A stretch of DNA of 64,000 nt from Paenibacillus sp. FSL R7-0273 (GCF_000758625.1 NZ_CP009283.1:6202501-6266500), one strand, 5' to 3'. Positions 49,027 through 57,981 are shown, counted from the stretch's first letter. Notes: generated from the sequence alone by a model not told the origin. Numbers and translations: made by a program.

Positions 49027-49722
49027 TCATTCGTCCAGCATCTGCAATGCGATTTGATCGGCGGTGTAGCTATCAAGAAAAGGGAGCAACGGAGTCAAGT
49101 CGCTCAGTTTCCCGCTGCTGATCACTTTCCGGGCGCACTTATTCAAGGCCTCTCCGCTCAGGAACGGAGCGAGCGGCACCAGATCACTGAGCTGCCCTTC
49201 ATGCATCGCCTTGAGTGCACATTCATCAAGAGCCCCTTCACTCAGGAAAGGCGCCAGCGGTACGAGATCACTAAGACTTCCTCCCTCCATTGCCTTCCGG
49301 GCACACTCGTCCAGCACCTCTTCACTCAGGAACGGGGCCAGCGGCACTAACCCGCTGAGAGATACCTTGTCCTTTACTTGTTCAAAAACCTCATCCACCT
49401 GCTCCATTTTAAGCAGCGGTGCAATGCCGGAAATATCCTCAGCGGAAACCTCATGCTGCTGCAGGTACTCCCCCGACTTGTTTTCCAGCAGGCTGGATAT
49501 GAGCGTTGTCGCTTTTCCCTCATCGAGAATTTCTTCAATGCTTACTCCAAAAATCTCCGCCAGCTCCGGCAGCTTCGCAATATCCGGCATGCTGTTGCCG
49601 CGCTCCCAGTTGCTGACCGCCTGATAGCTGATGCCCAGCTTGTCCGCCAGTCCCATCTGTGTGATCCCCGCCTGCCCTCTCAGCCTTGCAATGTTACGCC
49701 CTACCTTGATCATATCAAACAT
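49027..49722 (-). CDS. XRE-family regulator with 28-aa helical repeats
   Basis: A 231-aa protein. The N-terminal Cro/CI domain (RLRGQAGITQMGLADKLGISYQAVSNWERG) takes about 65 residues. The rest is four to five copies of a 28-residue repeat, unit LSDLVPLAPFL followed by SEEVLDECARKAMEGG, which looks like a helical-repeat scaffold similar to HEAT-like repeats. Unlike most XRE proteins it therefore has a protein-binding rather than small-molecule-binding tail. I chose the ATG at 49722, spaced 8 nt from AAAGGG; the ATG at 49713 is an alternative. No obvious partner is adjacent; it is convergent with the ABC operon. Confidence 0.85.
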   Translation of the reverse strand: MFDMIKVGRNIARLRGQAGITQMGLADKLGISYQAVSNWERGNSMPDIAKLPELAEIFGVSIEEILDEGKATTLISSLLENKSGEYLQQHEVSAEDISGIAPLLKMEQVDEVFEQVKDKVSLSGLVPLAPFLSEEVLDECARKAMEGGSLSDLVPLAPFLSEGALDECALKAMHEGQLSDLVPLAPFLSGEALNKCARKVISSGKLSDLTPLLPFLDSYTADQIALQMLDE

Positions 49723-49829
49723 GGCCTCCACCCTTTCGCTTGTCATGACCTTAGTGTAGTGGAGCACCCATAAAATGTATATCAAGCGTTGCTTGAGTTG
49801 CTTACTTGGGCATAGCCCATACGCTGAAT

Positions 49830-50015
49830 AAGTGTATTTTGTGCAATTAAAAGTAGCCATGAGCCTTATTCGAACCGTATAACTGCACTTCGTGCAACTA
49901 AAATTGCCCGAAACGGCCGAAACAGAAGAGTTAAGCCCATATAGTTGTACGGAATACACTTAAACCGGAGGTAGGAAGAAAAAATGGCGATATAGTTGTA
50001 TAAAGTGCAGCTAAC
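49830..50015. repeat. Four scattered copies of a 22-bp GTGCA element
   Basis: Similar words occur at 49830-49852, 49881-49903 (forward) and, inverted, at 49941-49963 and 49991-50015: consensus AACTGCACTTCGTGCAACTA in the forward sense. The second copy holds the palindrome TGCAC-TTC-GTGCA-like core. The surrounding 340 bp between the XRE and GbsR genes has no gene that I can support. Confidence 0.6.
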
Positions 50016-50084
50016 CTGCAAAAGCAGACTGGTTAAAGTAAGGTTCCATTTCCCGCAAAAAAAACGGGCACAGCATGCCGTGAC

Positions 50085-50663
50085 TCAACGCTGCTCCGCA
50101 CCCGGCCCGCCGAACATCTCCCCGTTCTTCAGGCCGTCGACAAACTGCTGCAGCCAGCGGTAATACTCCGCCGCATGACGCAGCTTCTCCAGGTCCCGGC
50201 TGCAGGACAGCCGCTCCTCTTCAGGCGTATCCCCCGCCTGCGCCAGCATCTCCAGCTGCGGAATCACCGCCCCCATCGCTTCCTGCATCACATCAATTTC
50301 CCGCTGAAGCTTCAGCGTGAAGAAGTTCCGGAACGCCTGGAAAAAATCCGTCTCCGCCACATACAGGTCCCTCCGCTCCCGTTTCTCCTCAAGCTTGGTC
50401 ACCATCTGTGAGGACATCAGGGAGCGGACGCCGTAGCTCATATTGCTTTTACTCATATTCATCACCTGCTTCATTTCCTCCAGCGTCATCGGCTTGTCCT
50501 CAAAGAACATAATCCCGTACAGCTGTCCAAAGGAATAATTGGCCCCGTACAAATCCATCGTCTGCGCGATTGCATCAATAACCTTGCGCAGCAGCTGCTC
50601 CCGTGGAGATAGCTGCCTGTTGTCTTCACCAAATGCGGCCTGCTTCATTCGCTGCACCTTCAC
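50085..50663 (-). CDS. GbsR/MarR-like transcriptional regulator
   Basis: A 192-aa winged-helix regulator. The helix-turn-helix is YGIMFFEDKPMTLEEMKQVMNMSKSNMSYGVRSL and the wing TKLEEKRERRDLYVA, a good match to the GbsR type, in which a C-terminal helical region senses choline in Bacillus. It is divergent from the Ugp-like ABC operon (207 bp between starts) and is the only regulator nearby, so it very likely controls it. Whether it senses choline here is inferred from the family. Confidence 0.87.
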   Translation of the reverse strand: MKVQRMKQAAFGEDNRQLSPREQLLRKVIDAIAQTMDLYGANYSFGQLYGIMFFEDKPMTLEEMKQVMNMSKSNMSYGVRSLMSSQMVTKLEEKRERRDLYVAETDFFQAFRNFFTLKLQREIDVMQEAMGAVIPQLEMLAQAGDTPEEERLSCSRDLEKLRHAAEYYRWLQQFVDGLKNGEMFGGPGAEQR

Positions 50664-50870
50664 TTTTCATTAGTCTTGTTGCCTTAGCATTACATAAAAC
50701 GGGAATAAGCGGGGTGTATTTCAACAAATTTTACACAATTTCCGAGCCTGCTTTACTTCCGGTTGACCACACGCCGACTTGTCCAGTGTACAATTTTTTT
50801 TGAACAGAGAATGTATTCACCTGCATTATACCGCAAAACTAAGCTGACGGAATGGGGTATCGGAACGAAA

Positions 50871-51752
50871 ATGACACGAAATAAGTTAATAAGCGGTTTA
50901 AAGCCCGTGCTCTTTACGCTGCCGGCGATGATACCCTTTGTGCTGTTCTGGCTGGCACCGCTGATTTATGTGCTCTATCTCAGCTTTACAGAATGGGATT
51001 TCATGAGCCCAACCAAAACCTTTGTCGGACTGCAGAATTATATCGACCTCTTTGGCAATCCGGCTTTTTACAAGGCATTGCGGGTCACTGTGCTGTTCTG
51101 CATCGGCAGCGTGCTGCCGGTTATCGCCCTCGGCCTGGGGCTGGCTCTGCTGATGAACCGCAAGCTGAAGGGCTCCGGCCTCTATCAGGCGCTGCTCTTC
51201 TCGCCTTGGGTTACGCCGACTGTCGCTGTATCGATCGTCTGGTCCTGGATCTACGAGCCTGAAGTCGGACTGGCCAATACGGTGCTGGATTTTCTCGGCC
51301 TTGAACCAATCGGCTGGCTGCAGGACCCCAAGTGGGCACTCGCCGGCGTGCTGCTCGTAACGGTCTGGAAATCGGCGGGCTGGGCGATGATCTTCTATCT
51401 CGTAGCTCTGCGGAATGTTCCTTCCGATCTGCTGGAAGCAGGCGAGCTTGACGGAGCCAGCGCTGTGCAAAAGTTTGTCCGGATTACGCTGCCGATGATC
51501 TCGCCGACCACGCTGTTTCTGTTCGTGGTGCAGATGGTTCAGGCGCTGCAGGCCTACGATCAGATTAACGTGCTGACACAAGGCGGTCCGTCCGGTTCAA
51601 CCCGTACGCTGCTGTATTTGTATTACCAGTCTGCCTTTGAATCCTTCCAGATCGGCGAGGCTTCCAGTGTGGCTGTAGTACTGGTATTCATCTGTATGCT
51701 GCTGTCGGTGCTGTCGCTCAGCATCAGCAGACGGACGACGCACTATCAATAA
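50871..51752 (+). CDS. ABC transporter permease, UgpA-like
   Basis: A 293-aa permease with six membrane segments and the binding-protein-dependent transport motif EAGELDGASAVQKFVRITLPMI near residue 205, which contacts the ATPase. Sequence resembles the sugar / glycerol-3-phosphate permeases of the MalF/UgpA type. Upstream in-frame starts at 50763 and 50811 exist; the ATG at 50871 (MTRNKLISGL) fits the family N terminus best although its ribosome site is weak. First gene of a five-gene operon; no ATP-binding subunit is encoded here, so a shared MsmK/UgpC-type ATPase must serve. Confidence 0.88.
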   Translation: MTRNKLISGLKPVLFTLPAMIPFVLFWLAPLIYVLYLSFTEWDFMSPTKTFVGLQNYIDLFGNPAFYKALRVTVLFCIGSVLPVIALGLGLALLMNRKLKGSGLYQALLFSPWVTPTVAVSIVWSWIYEPEVGLANTVLDFLGLEPIGWLQDPKWALAGVLLVTVWKSAGWAMIFYLVALRNVPSDLLEAGELDGASAVQKFVRITLPMISPTTLFLFVVQMVQALQAYDQINVLTQGGPSGSTRTLLYLYYQSAFESFQIGEASSVAVVLVFICMLLSVLSLSISRRTTHYQ

Positions 51753-51783
51753 ATCGTTACATCTAATAAGGAGGTCATTCCAC

Positions 51784-52632
51784 TTGCGTACGAGTATGCT
51801 CTCACGGCTGGGCGGACCGGCCCGCCATGCTTTTTTCGCCGTACTGGCGCTGCTGATGGCCTTCCCGTTCTACTGGATGGTCACCAGCGCCCTCAAAACC
51901 AATGATGAAATCTGGGCCTCCCCGCCAACGCTCTGGCCTGCGGACCCGCTGTGGGGGAATTTCGCCGAAGCCTGGAATGAGGCGCCGTTCGCCAGATATA
52001 TGGGTAACAGCATTCTGGTCGCCGGAAGCATTGTCATCCTGCAGGTTTTTAATTCCGGCATGATGGCCTATGCGCTGACTCATATGAAATTCCGCCTGAA
52101 GGGTATTTTTGCCGGAGTTATCCTTTTCGGCTATATGGTGCCTGCTACGGCAGTCTACCTGCCCAGCTATCTCGTGCTGTCCGAGCTGAATTTGCTCAAC
52201 AGCTACGGCGGCCTGATTCTCTCCAACTGTGTCAGCGTCTTTGCGATCTTCCTGATCCGGCAGGCCTTCCTGCAGGTATCCCACGAGCTGGTCGAGGCCG
52301 GCGAGGTGGACGGGGCATCGCATATGCGGATTCTGTGGACGGTGCTGGTGCCGGTGACCCGGTCCTCTTTTGCCGTAATGGCACTCATCACCTTCATTGA
52401 TCATTACAACAACTATTTCTGGCCGATGCTGATCACCAAGGACCCTGCCCTGCAGCTGGTCTCAGCCGGACTGCGCAGCTTCTTCGTGGAAGGAGGTGCT
52501 TACGGATTGAAATGGCCGCTAATCATGGCCGCCAGTGCCTTCACCATCGCCCCCCTGCTGCTTGTTTTTGTGCTGGCACAGAAAACGATTATGCAAAGTG
52601 TCAATATGACTGCAGGCTCCAGTAAAGGATAA
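51784..52632 (+). CDS. ABC transporter permease, UgpE-like
   Basis: A 282-aa permease with six membrane segments and the cytoplasmic motif EAGEVDGASHMRILWTVLVPVTR. It is the MalG/UgpE partner of the previous permease. The start is a TTG after AAGGAGG with 9-nt spacing; an ATG 12 nt downstream is possible. It lies 31 nt after the UgpA-like gene. The first helix (HAFFAVLALLMAFPFYWMVTSALK) is typical of the family. Confidence 0.88.
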   Translation: MRTSMLSRLGGPARHAFFAVLALLMAFPFYWMVTSALKTNDEIWASPPTLWPADPLWGNFAEAWNEAPFARYMGNSILVAGSIVILQVFNSGMMAYALTHMKFRLKGIFAGVILFGYMVPATAVYLPSYLVLSELNLLNSYGGLILSNCVSVFAIFLIRQAFLQVSHELVEAGEVDGASHMRILWTVLVPVTRSSFAVMALITFIDHYNNYFWPMLITKDPALQLVSAGLRSFFVEGGAYGLKWPLIMAASAFTIAPLLLVFVLAQKTIMQSVNMTAGSSKG

Positions 52633-52663
52633 ACACTATTTTCTAATAAAGAGGAGAATGATG

Positions 52664-54013
52664 ATGAACGTATCGTTGAAAAGATTGTCGGCACTGTCCG
52701 TGATTGCCGGAATGACTGTCCTTACCGCCTGCGGCGCAAACGGCGCCGCCAATCAGGTTACAGAGGCAAGCGGCGCATCGTCAGCTCCCTCCGCAGCAGC
52801 CCCTGCTGCACAAAGTGAACCGGTAACCATTGAATTCTGGTATGGCCTCGGCGGCAAGCTCGGCGAAAATATGGAAGCACTCATTCAAAAATTCAACGCC
52901 TCCCAGCAGGAGGTTATCGTTAAAGGCATCGTGCAGGCAGATTATACCGAAACCCAGCAGAAGCTTCAGGCGGCGATCGCTACCGGAACGGTTCCTGCAG
53001 CCGTGCTGTCCTCCAATGTGGACTGGGCGCGCAAGGGATATTTCGCCGAATTGGATCAGCTGATTGCGGCACAGCCCGATTTCAACCCGGATGACTTCGT
53101 GCAGACCTTCCTGAACCAGGGCAAGGTTGACGGTAAGCAGTACTTCCTGCCGATGTACGGCACAACGCAGGTGATGTATTACCGTCAGGATGCTTTTGAG
53201 AAGAGCGGCATTGATGCCAGCCAGATCAAGACCTGGGAGGATCTCGCGTCCGCAGCTGAGAAAATGACGGTTAAAGAAGGCGGCAAAACAAGCGTTTACG
53301 GCTGGGAGCCGATGTGGGGCTCCGGCAATATGATCGATGCGGTGCTGAGCAAAGGCGGCAGCATTCTAAGTGAGGACGGCAAGACCGTTACCATTGATTC
53401 AGCGGAGTGGACCGAAACGTGGGATCTGTTCCGCAAATGGATTCATGAAGACCAGATCATGCGCATTCATTCGGGGGGCCAGGGCTGGGAGTACTGGTAT
53501 AAAACGATTGATGACGTAATGAAAGGCCAGGCTGCCGGCTATACCGGCTCCAGCGGTGACCAGGGCGATCTGGACTTCAGCATCGTAGCGGCAATGGAAC
53601 AGCCGGGCTGGGCCGGAGCCGGCGAAGGCAAGCCGGTAGCCGAAGCCATTCAGGCCGGTATTCCTGCCAAGGCAAGTGATGAAGAGAAGCAGGCTGCGCT
53701 GAAATGGCTGGCTTACTTTACAAATTCGGAGAATACTGCCTTCTGGTCGATCAACACCGGATACATTGCGGTCCGCCAGTCTGCCCTGGATGATCCTGCA
53801 TTCATCTCGTTCAGCGAGACTAACCCGCAGATCAAAATCCCGCTGCAGCAGGCCTCCCATGCCTCCGCTCCGTTCCAGGACCCTACGGGCGGCAAAATTA
53901 ATGATGCACTGAAAATCGCTGCGGACAAGGTGCAGATCGAGAACATCCCGGCTGCCGAAGCGCTTAAAGAAGCACAAGCAACTGCACAGGCGGCGCTGGA
54001 TAAGGTGAAATAA
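52664..54013 (+). CDS. Extracellular solute-binding lipoprotein, UgpB-like
   Basis: A 449-aa substrate-binding protein of family 1. The signal peptide ends in lipobox LTAC, with Cys as the lipidation site, then an Ala/Ser-rich linker and the mature domain starting at TIEFWYGLGGKLGENMEAL, which resembles UgpB. The segment FLPMYGTTQVMYYRQDAFEKSG is characteristic. Three ATGs lie in a row; I chose the one at 52664, 7 nt after GAGGAG. The ligand may be glycerol-3-phosphate or a glycerophosphodiester, given the phosphoesterases downstream. Confidence 0.88.
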   Translation: MNVSLKRLSALSVIAGMTVLTACGANGAANQVTEASGASSAPSAAAPAAQSEPVTIEFWYGLGGKLGENMEALIQKFNASQQEVIVKGIVQADYTETQQKLQAAIATGTVPAAVLSSNVDWARKGYFAELDQLIAAQPDFNPDDFVQTFLNQGKVDGKQYFLPMYGTTQVMYYRQDAFEKSGIDASQIKTWEDLASAAEKMTVKEGGKTSVYGWEPMWGSGNMIDAVLSKGGSILSEDGKTVTIDSAEWTETWDLFRKWIHEDQIMRIHSGGQGWEYWYKTIDDVMKGQAAGYTGSSGDQGDLDFSIVAAMEQPGWAGAGEGKPVAEAIQAGIPAKASDEEKQAALKWLAYFTNSENTAFWSINTGYIAVRQSALDDPAFISFSETNPQIKIPLQQASHASAPFQDPTGGKINDALKIAADKVQIENIPAAEALKEAQATAQAALDKVK

Positions 54014-54116
54014 TCCGGGGGAATGGCGGACCCGCCCGACTCACTGATTAATCCCGTAAATATACAACGATATGAATCATAAATGACGTGAAATGAAAAC
54101 GAAGGAGGCCGAGGCC

Positions 54117-54920
54117 GTGCCTGAGCTGATCACCCCGCAGGGAAATTACAGCATATCCGCCATCCTGTTCGACAAGGACGGTACCCTGCTCGACTTTGTC
54201 TCTCTTTGGGGAAGCTGGAGCGAATGCCTGCTTACGCATTTTTCCCGGCAGCTGAAGCTGCGCGGCCTTCCCTTTCCCGATCCCTGCCTGAACAATCTGC
54301 TGGGGACAGTCCATAACGGTGAGGGCCGGATTACCGGCTATGACCGCAACGGTCCGCTTGCGATGGGCACGATGAATGACCTGTATGCGATTCTCGCCTG
54401 GCAGGGCTATCTGCTTGGCCTCTCCTGGGCGGCGTCGATGGAGCTGGTGGAGGCCTGCCGCCGGGAGGCAGACGCCATGCTGGAGCACAGCCGCCCCGTC
54501 CTTCCGCTGCCCGGCCTGCTCCGCTTCCTGGAAGAATGCGCTGCCGGAGGCGTAAAGATGGCCGTGGTGACGGCAGACGAAACCGAAGCCGCGGAGAAGC
54601 ATCTCCGCTGGCTCGGCATCCGTCATTATTTCTCGGCTGTGATCGGCACCGATCAGGTCGAGCGCGGCAAGCCGTTCCCGGATATGGCTCTGCTGGCCTG
54701 CAGACAGCTCGGGGTGCAGCCTTCCGCCGCTGCTGTAATCGGCGATACGAACGGCGATATGCGCATGGCCAAATCGGCAGGCGCGGCGGTTGCCGTTTCC
54801 ATTGCACCGGATGCCGGGGCTGCTGTGCCGGGGGAGCCTTCAGCTGAAGCGCTGCTTGATCATTTGCTGCCTGATGCTGATATCATTGTACAGTCTTATA
54901 AGGATCTGGCTTTTAAATAA
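54117..54920 (+). CDS. HAD-family hydrolase (phosphatase)
   Basis: A 267-aa haloacid dehalogenase-type phosphatase. Motif I is AILFDKDGTLLDF with the nucleophile Asp, motif II VVTADE, motif III Lys in ERGKPFPDMALLA, and motif IV VIGDTNGDMRMAKSAG. The cap domain is helical, as in phosphoglycolate phosphatase-like members. The start is a GTG 8 nt after AAGGAGG; an earlier in-frame ATG at 54093 precedes that site. Within the operon it could dephosphorylate imported glycerol phosphate or a related ester. Confidence 0.87.
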   Translation: MPELITPQGNYSISAILFDKDGTLLDFVSLWGSWSECLLTHFSRQLKLRGLPFPDPCLNNLLGTVHNGEGRITGYDRNGPLAMGTMNDLYAILAWQGYLLGLSWAASMELVEACRREADAMLEHSRPVLPLPGLLRFLEECAAGGVKMAVVTADETEAAEKHLRWLGIRHYFSAVIGTDQVERGKPFPDMALLACRQLGVQPSAAAVIGDTNGDMRMAKSAGAAVAVSIAPDAGAAVPGEPSAEALLDHLLPDADIIVQSYKDLAFK

Positions 54921-54949
54921 GCAGGAAATGATGCTCAAGGAGGCGAGCT

Positions 54950-55876
54950 TTGCAGATGGAGACCAAGTTAACAGGCGGGGAAATGCCGCTGCTCACCTTT
55001 CAGATAATTACCGACACCCATGTCACCGCAGACCCTGCCCATGAGTATAACCGGAACTTTGAGCGTGCCCTGCAGGATCTGGCCGTCCATGCCCGGGGCA
55101 GCAGCGGGATCATGCATATCGGCGATATTACCGACCACGGCTTCCCGGAGGAATATGCCGAGGTTCAGCGGATTCTCGGCCAATACCGGACGGTCCTGCC
55201 GGAAATCCGTTATACGCTGGGCAATCACGATGTCGGCATCGGCCACTGGCAGCCGCAATTGGCGGAGGCCCGGCTGGGCGACTGGGAGTCACGTCTCGGA
55301 ATGTATACCTCCCGCATGGGCCCGCCGGGTCCTTATCATGACCATTGGATCGGCGGATATCATTTTATTTTCCTGGGAACCGAAGAGGGATTACCGATCT
55401 TCTGCAGCCTGTCGGCTGAACAGCTCCAGTGGCTGGAGCTGAAGCTCGGCGAGCGGCCTGACGGCGGACCGGCTGCAGCGGATCAGCCCGTTTTTCTCTT
55501 CCTGCATCAGCCGCTGATGAATACTGTCGCCGGCTCTCTTGAAGAACAGGAATGGTACGGAGTTACGCAAGACAAGGAGCTGCGTGCGATTCTGGACAAA
55601 TACCCGCAGACTCTGCTGTTCACCGGCCATACCCACTGGGAGCTGGAAGCGGAGCATACGATGTTCCCGGGTAACGGGGAGACGGCCACGATGTTCAACG
55701 CAGCCTCGGTTGCGTATCTGTGGAACAATGAGGATGTTCACCTGGACGGCAGCCAGGGGTATTATGTTGAAGTGTACAGCGATAAGGTGGTGGTGCGCGG
55801 GCGCGATTTTACCAGTGGAACGTGGATTGAATCAGCATGCTTCGAGGCTCCTGTGCTGCTTAAAACGCATAAGTAA
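54950..55876 (+). CDS. Calcineurin-like metallophosphoesterase
   Basis: A 308-aa enzyme with all five metallophosphoesterase motifs: DTH (residue about 22), GDITDHG, GNHD, the His in FLFLHQPL and GHTHW. These bind two metals and cleave phosphomono- or diesters, for example glycerophosphodiesters (GpdQ-like) or cyclic nucleotides. The start is a TTG 6 nt after AAGGAGG, or the ATG at 54956. There is no signal peptide. As the last gene of the Ugp-like operon it most likely hydrolyses the imported phosphodiester. Confidence 0.88.
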   Translation: MQMETKLTGGEMPLLTFQIITDTHVTADPAHEYNRNFERALQDLAVHARGSSGIMHIGDITDHGFPEEYAEVQRILGQYRTVLPEIRYTLGNHDVGIGHWQPQLAEARLGDWESRLGMYTSRMGPPGPYHDHWIGGYHFIFLGTEEGLPIFCSLSAEQLQWLELKLGERPDGGPAAADQPVFLFLHQPLMNTVAGSLEEQEWYGVTQDKELRAILDKYPQTLLFTGHTHWELEAEHTMFPGNGETATMFNAASVAYLWNNEDVHLDGSQGYYVEVYSDKVVVRGRDFTSGTWIESACFEAPVLLKTHK

Positions 55877-55919
55877 CAGGGCAGATATTTATCAGCCATT
55901 CAGATATCCGATAAAAGAC

Positions 55920-55958
55920 AAAGCAGCGGCCCCCCACAAGGAGTAACCGCTGCTTTTT
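55920..55958 (+). terminator. Terminator of the Ugp-like operon
   Basis: AAAGCAGCGG (55920-55929) pairs with CCGCTGCTTT (55946-55955), followed by T residues. It is 44 nt after the phosphoesterase stop and also faces the convergent flavin oxidoreductase gene. Confidence 0.8.
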
Positions 55959-56000
55959 GCGCTGTGATTTGCATCCCCCTGCAATGACGGTCAGCAGCAT

Positions 56001-57098
56001 TTAATACAAAACAGCCGCTGCTTCCGGTGTAAACGGCTTAATGTCATCCAGTCTGCCTTCATGCACCTTCTTCGCCCATTCCGGATCACCGAGCAGCGCA
56101 CGGCCTACGGCCACCAGATCAAATTCCTGCTGCTTCAGCCGGCTCATTAGCTCCCGGTAACCGGGTACGCCGGTCTCCCCGTCATCTGCCATACCGACGG
56201 AGCCGACAGCAATCGTGGTCTTGCCGCTGAGCTTCTTCACCCAGCCGGCGAGGCTGAGCTCAGATCCGGCAAATCCCGGCTCATTAAAGCGGCGGGTTGA
56301 GACGTGGAAAATATCCACTCCCGCTTCAACCAATACGCTCAGGAACTGCTCCAGCTGTTCCGGTGTATCCCACAGCTTCGCTGTATAATCCGCCATTTTC
56401 CACTGGGACAGCCGCATCGAAACCGGATAATCCGGCCCGACCGCAGCACGTACAGCCCGCACAGCTTCCGCCGCAAAGGTGGTACGCTGCAGATAATTGC
56501 CGCCGTAACGGTCCGTGCGCCGGTTTGTTTTTGCCCAGAAGAACTGATCGATCAGAAAACCGTGTGCCCCGTGAAGCTCGATTCCGTCAAAGCCGGTCCG
56601 CCGGGCATTCGCCGCTGCGTCCGCATAAGCCTGAATGACTTCAGCAATCTCCTGTTCAGTCATCGGCTCGCCCGCATAGTTGCCTTCAAGGTCCAGCCCT
56701 GAGGGACCCAGTGACTTTGCCTGCGGATGAGGCCCGGTGCCTTCGGGACGGATCATCCCCATATGCACCAGCTGCGGGAAAATAGTGCCCCCTGCTTCAT
56801 GCACCTGCCGCACCACGCTGCTCCAGCCTGCCAAAGCCGCCTCACCGGACAGATCCGGCAATCTGGATTCACTTGCTGCTGCCGGATGGCCGATGACCGC
56901 CCCCTCTGTAATCACAAGTCCGACTTCATTCTGCGCGCGGCGGCTATAGTATGCGGCCACGTCCTCTCCCGGCACACCGTGCGGGGAAAAGGCCCGTGCC
57001 ATGGGTGACATGACAATCCGGTTGGGTATGGTCAATTGCCGGACCTTATACGGCTCAAACAAGGCCTCCAGTGCTTGTGTCTGCTGCTCATTTCTCAA
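56001..57098 (-). CDS. Old Yellow Enzyme family NADH:flavin oxidoreductase
   Basis: A 365-aa FMN-dependent ene-reductase. Characteristic features are LTIPNRIVMSPMARAF near the N terminus (FMN binding), the substrate-binding HGAHGFLIDQFFWAKTNRRTDRYGG (the Tyr and the HxxH/N-type pair in ELHGAH), and the C-terminal LVAVGRALLGDPEWAKKV. It reduces activated alkenes, quinones or nitro compounds. The start codon is TTG, 8 nt after GGGAGG; an ATG nearby is out of frame. It is divergent from a TetR regulator that probably represses it until an electrophile is sensed. Confidence 0.92.
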   Translation of the reverse strand: MRNEQQTQALEALFEPYKVRQLTIPNRIVMSPMARAFSPHGVPGEDVAAYYSRRAQNEVGLVITEGAVIGHPAAASESRLPDLSGEAALAGWSSVVRQVHEAGGTIFPQLVHMGMIRPEGTGPHPQAKSLGPSGLDLEGNYAGEPMTEQEIAEVIQAYADAAANARRTGFDGIELHGAHGFLIDQFFWAKTNRRTDRYGGNYLQRTTFAAEAVRAVRAAVGPDYPVSMRLSQWKMADYTAKLWDTPEQLEQFLSVLVEAGVDIFHVSTRRFNEPGFAGSELSLAGWVKKLSGKTTIAVGSVGMADDGETGVPGYRELMSRLKQQEFDLVAVGRALLGDPEWAKKVHEGRLDDIKPFTPEAAAVLY

Positions 57099-57206
57099 AT
57101 GTAACGCCTCCCTGATATTCCGGATCTTTGCCCGGGCTGTTCTCCCAAGCCGTTCACGGCGGGATATGTAGGCTAGCTTATCAAGCAGACGCTCCTCCTA
57201 CAACCG

Positions 57207-57224
57207 ACAATCCAGCCGGATTGT
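57207..57224. promoter_or_regulatory. Inverted repeat between Old Yellow Enzyme and TetR genes
   Basis: ACAATCC (57207-57213) and GGATTGT (57218-57224) form a perfect 7-bp dyad with a 4-nt spacer. It lies in the 238-bp divergent region and is a fair candidate for the TetR operator. Confidence 0.45.
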
Positions 57225-57270
57225 TGCTTAAGCGAAGCCCCCGGATCATTGTCGGGGAGGAAGAAAACAT

Positions 57271-57299
57271 TTGTTGTCGCATGGGCGCATGATTATAAT
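57271..57299 (+). promoter_or_regulatory. Promoter of the TetR gene
   Basis: TTGTTG (57271-57276) and TATAAT (57294-57299) are spaced exactly 17 nt, 38 nt upstream of the TetR start. The spacer contains two CATG words 4 nt apart that may also be a regulatory site. Confidence 0.65.
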
Positions 57300-57336
57300 T
57301 AGAAGAATCTTTTGACACCAGAAAGGATGTTCATTA

Positions 57337-57930
57337 ATGGCTAATGTACTATCCCCTAACCCAAACGATCCGCGTGTGATCCGGACACGGCAGCTGATTC
57401 TGGACGCCTTCCTCCGGCTGCTGAATACCAAGGACTTCAACCAGATTACGATCAGTGATATAACCAGTAACGCAACAGTTAACCGGGCTACGTTTTATGC
57501 CCATTTTGCCGATAAATATGCGCTGCTGGAAGCCATGCTGTCCGGTGCTTTTACAACCCTGGTCGTTCAAAAGCTTGATACCGAAGCCCTGCTGACGGAG
57601 CAGACTCTTCTGGAGCTAATCGGAGCGCTGTGTGCCTACCACGAATCAAGCCAGCATTGCGTCAAGAAATATGATTCCGTGGCCCTGATGATCGAAGAAA
57701 ATATTAAGCTGCAGCTCGAACAGCTCATTCTCAGGCTGCTTGGCAAAACGGCGGGCACACCCGGTCATTCAAAAGCGTTAGGCTCCGCCGCAACGCTGCT
57801 AAGCTGGTCCATCTATGGCGTAACCTACCGCTGGAATCAGGATGGCCGGACAGAAACGCCTGCCGAGCTGGCCAAGCGCGTTAGCCCGTTTATTATCGGG
57901 GGAATCTCCCATTTGCACAGTATCACATAA
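57337..57930 (+). CDS. TetR/AcrR family transcriptional regulator
   Basis: A 197-aa repressor. The N-terminal helix-turn-helix is seen in TRQLILDAFLRLLNTKDFNQITISDI and TSNATVNRATFYAHFADKYALLEAM, the standard TetR signature. The C-terminal domain is a ligand-binding helical bundle of YbiH/DhaS-like length. GAAAGGA precedes the ATG. It is divergent from the ene-reductase gene and probably controls it and itself. Confidence 0.9.
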   Translation: MANVLSPNPNDPRVIRTRQLILDAFLRLLNTKDFNQITISDITSNATVNRATFYAHFADKYALLEAMLSGAFTTLVVQKLDTEALLTEQTLLELIGALCAYHESSQHCVKKYDSVALMIEENIKLQLEQLILRLLGKTAGTPGHSKALGSAATLLSWSIYGVTYRWNQDGRTETPAELAKRVSPFIIGGISHLHSIT

Positions 57931-57931
57931 A

Positions 57932-57972
57932 AAAGAGGCGCCACGGTGATGATTCACCAGGACGACCTCTTT
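57932..57972. terminator. Bidirectional terminator between TetR and metQ
   Basis: AAAGAGG (57932-57938) pairs with CCTCTTT (57966-57972) and GGTGA with TCACC inside it; the minus strand continues into a run of six T, so it mainly ends the metNIQ transcript. Confidence 0.75.
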
Positions 57973-57981
57973 GATCAATGG

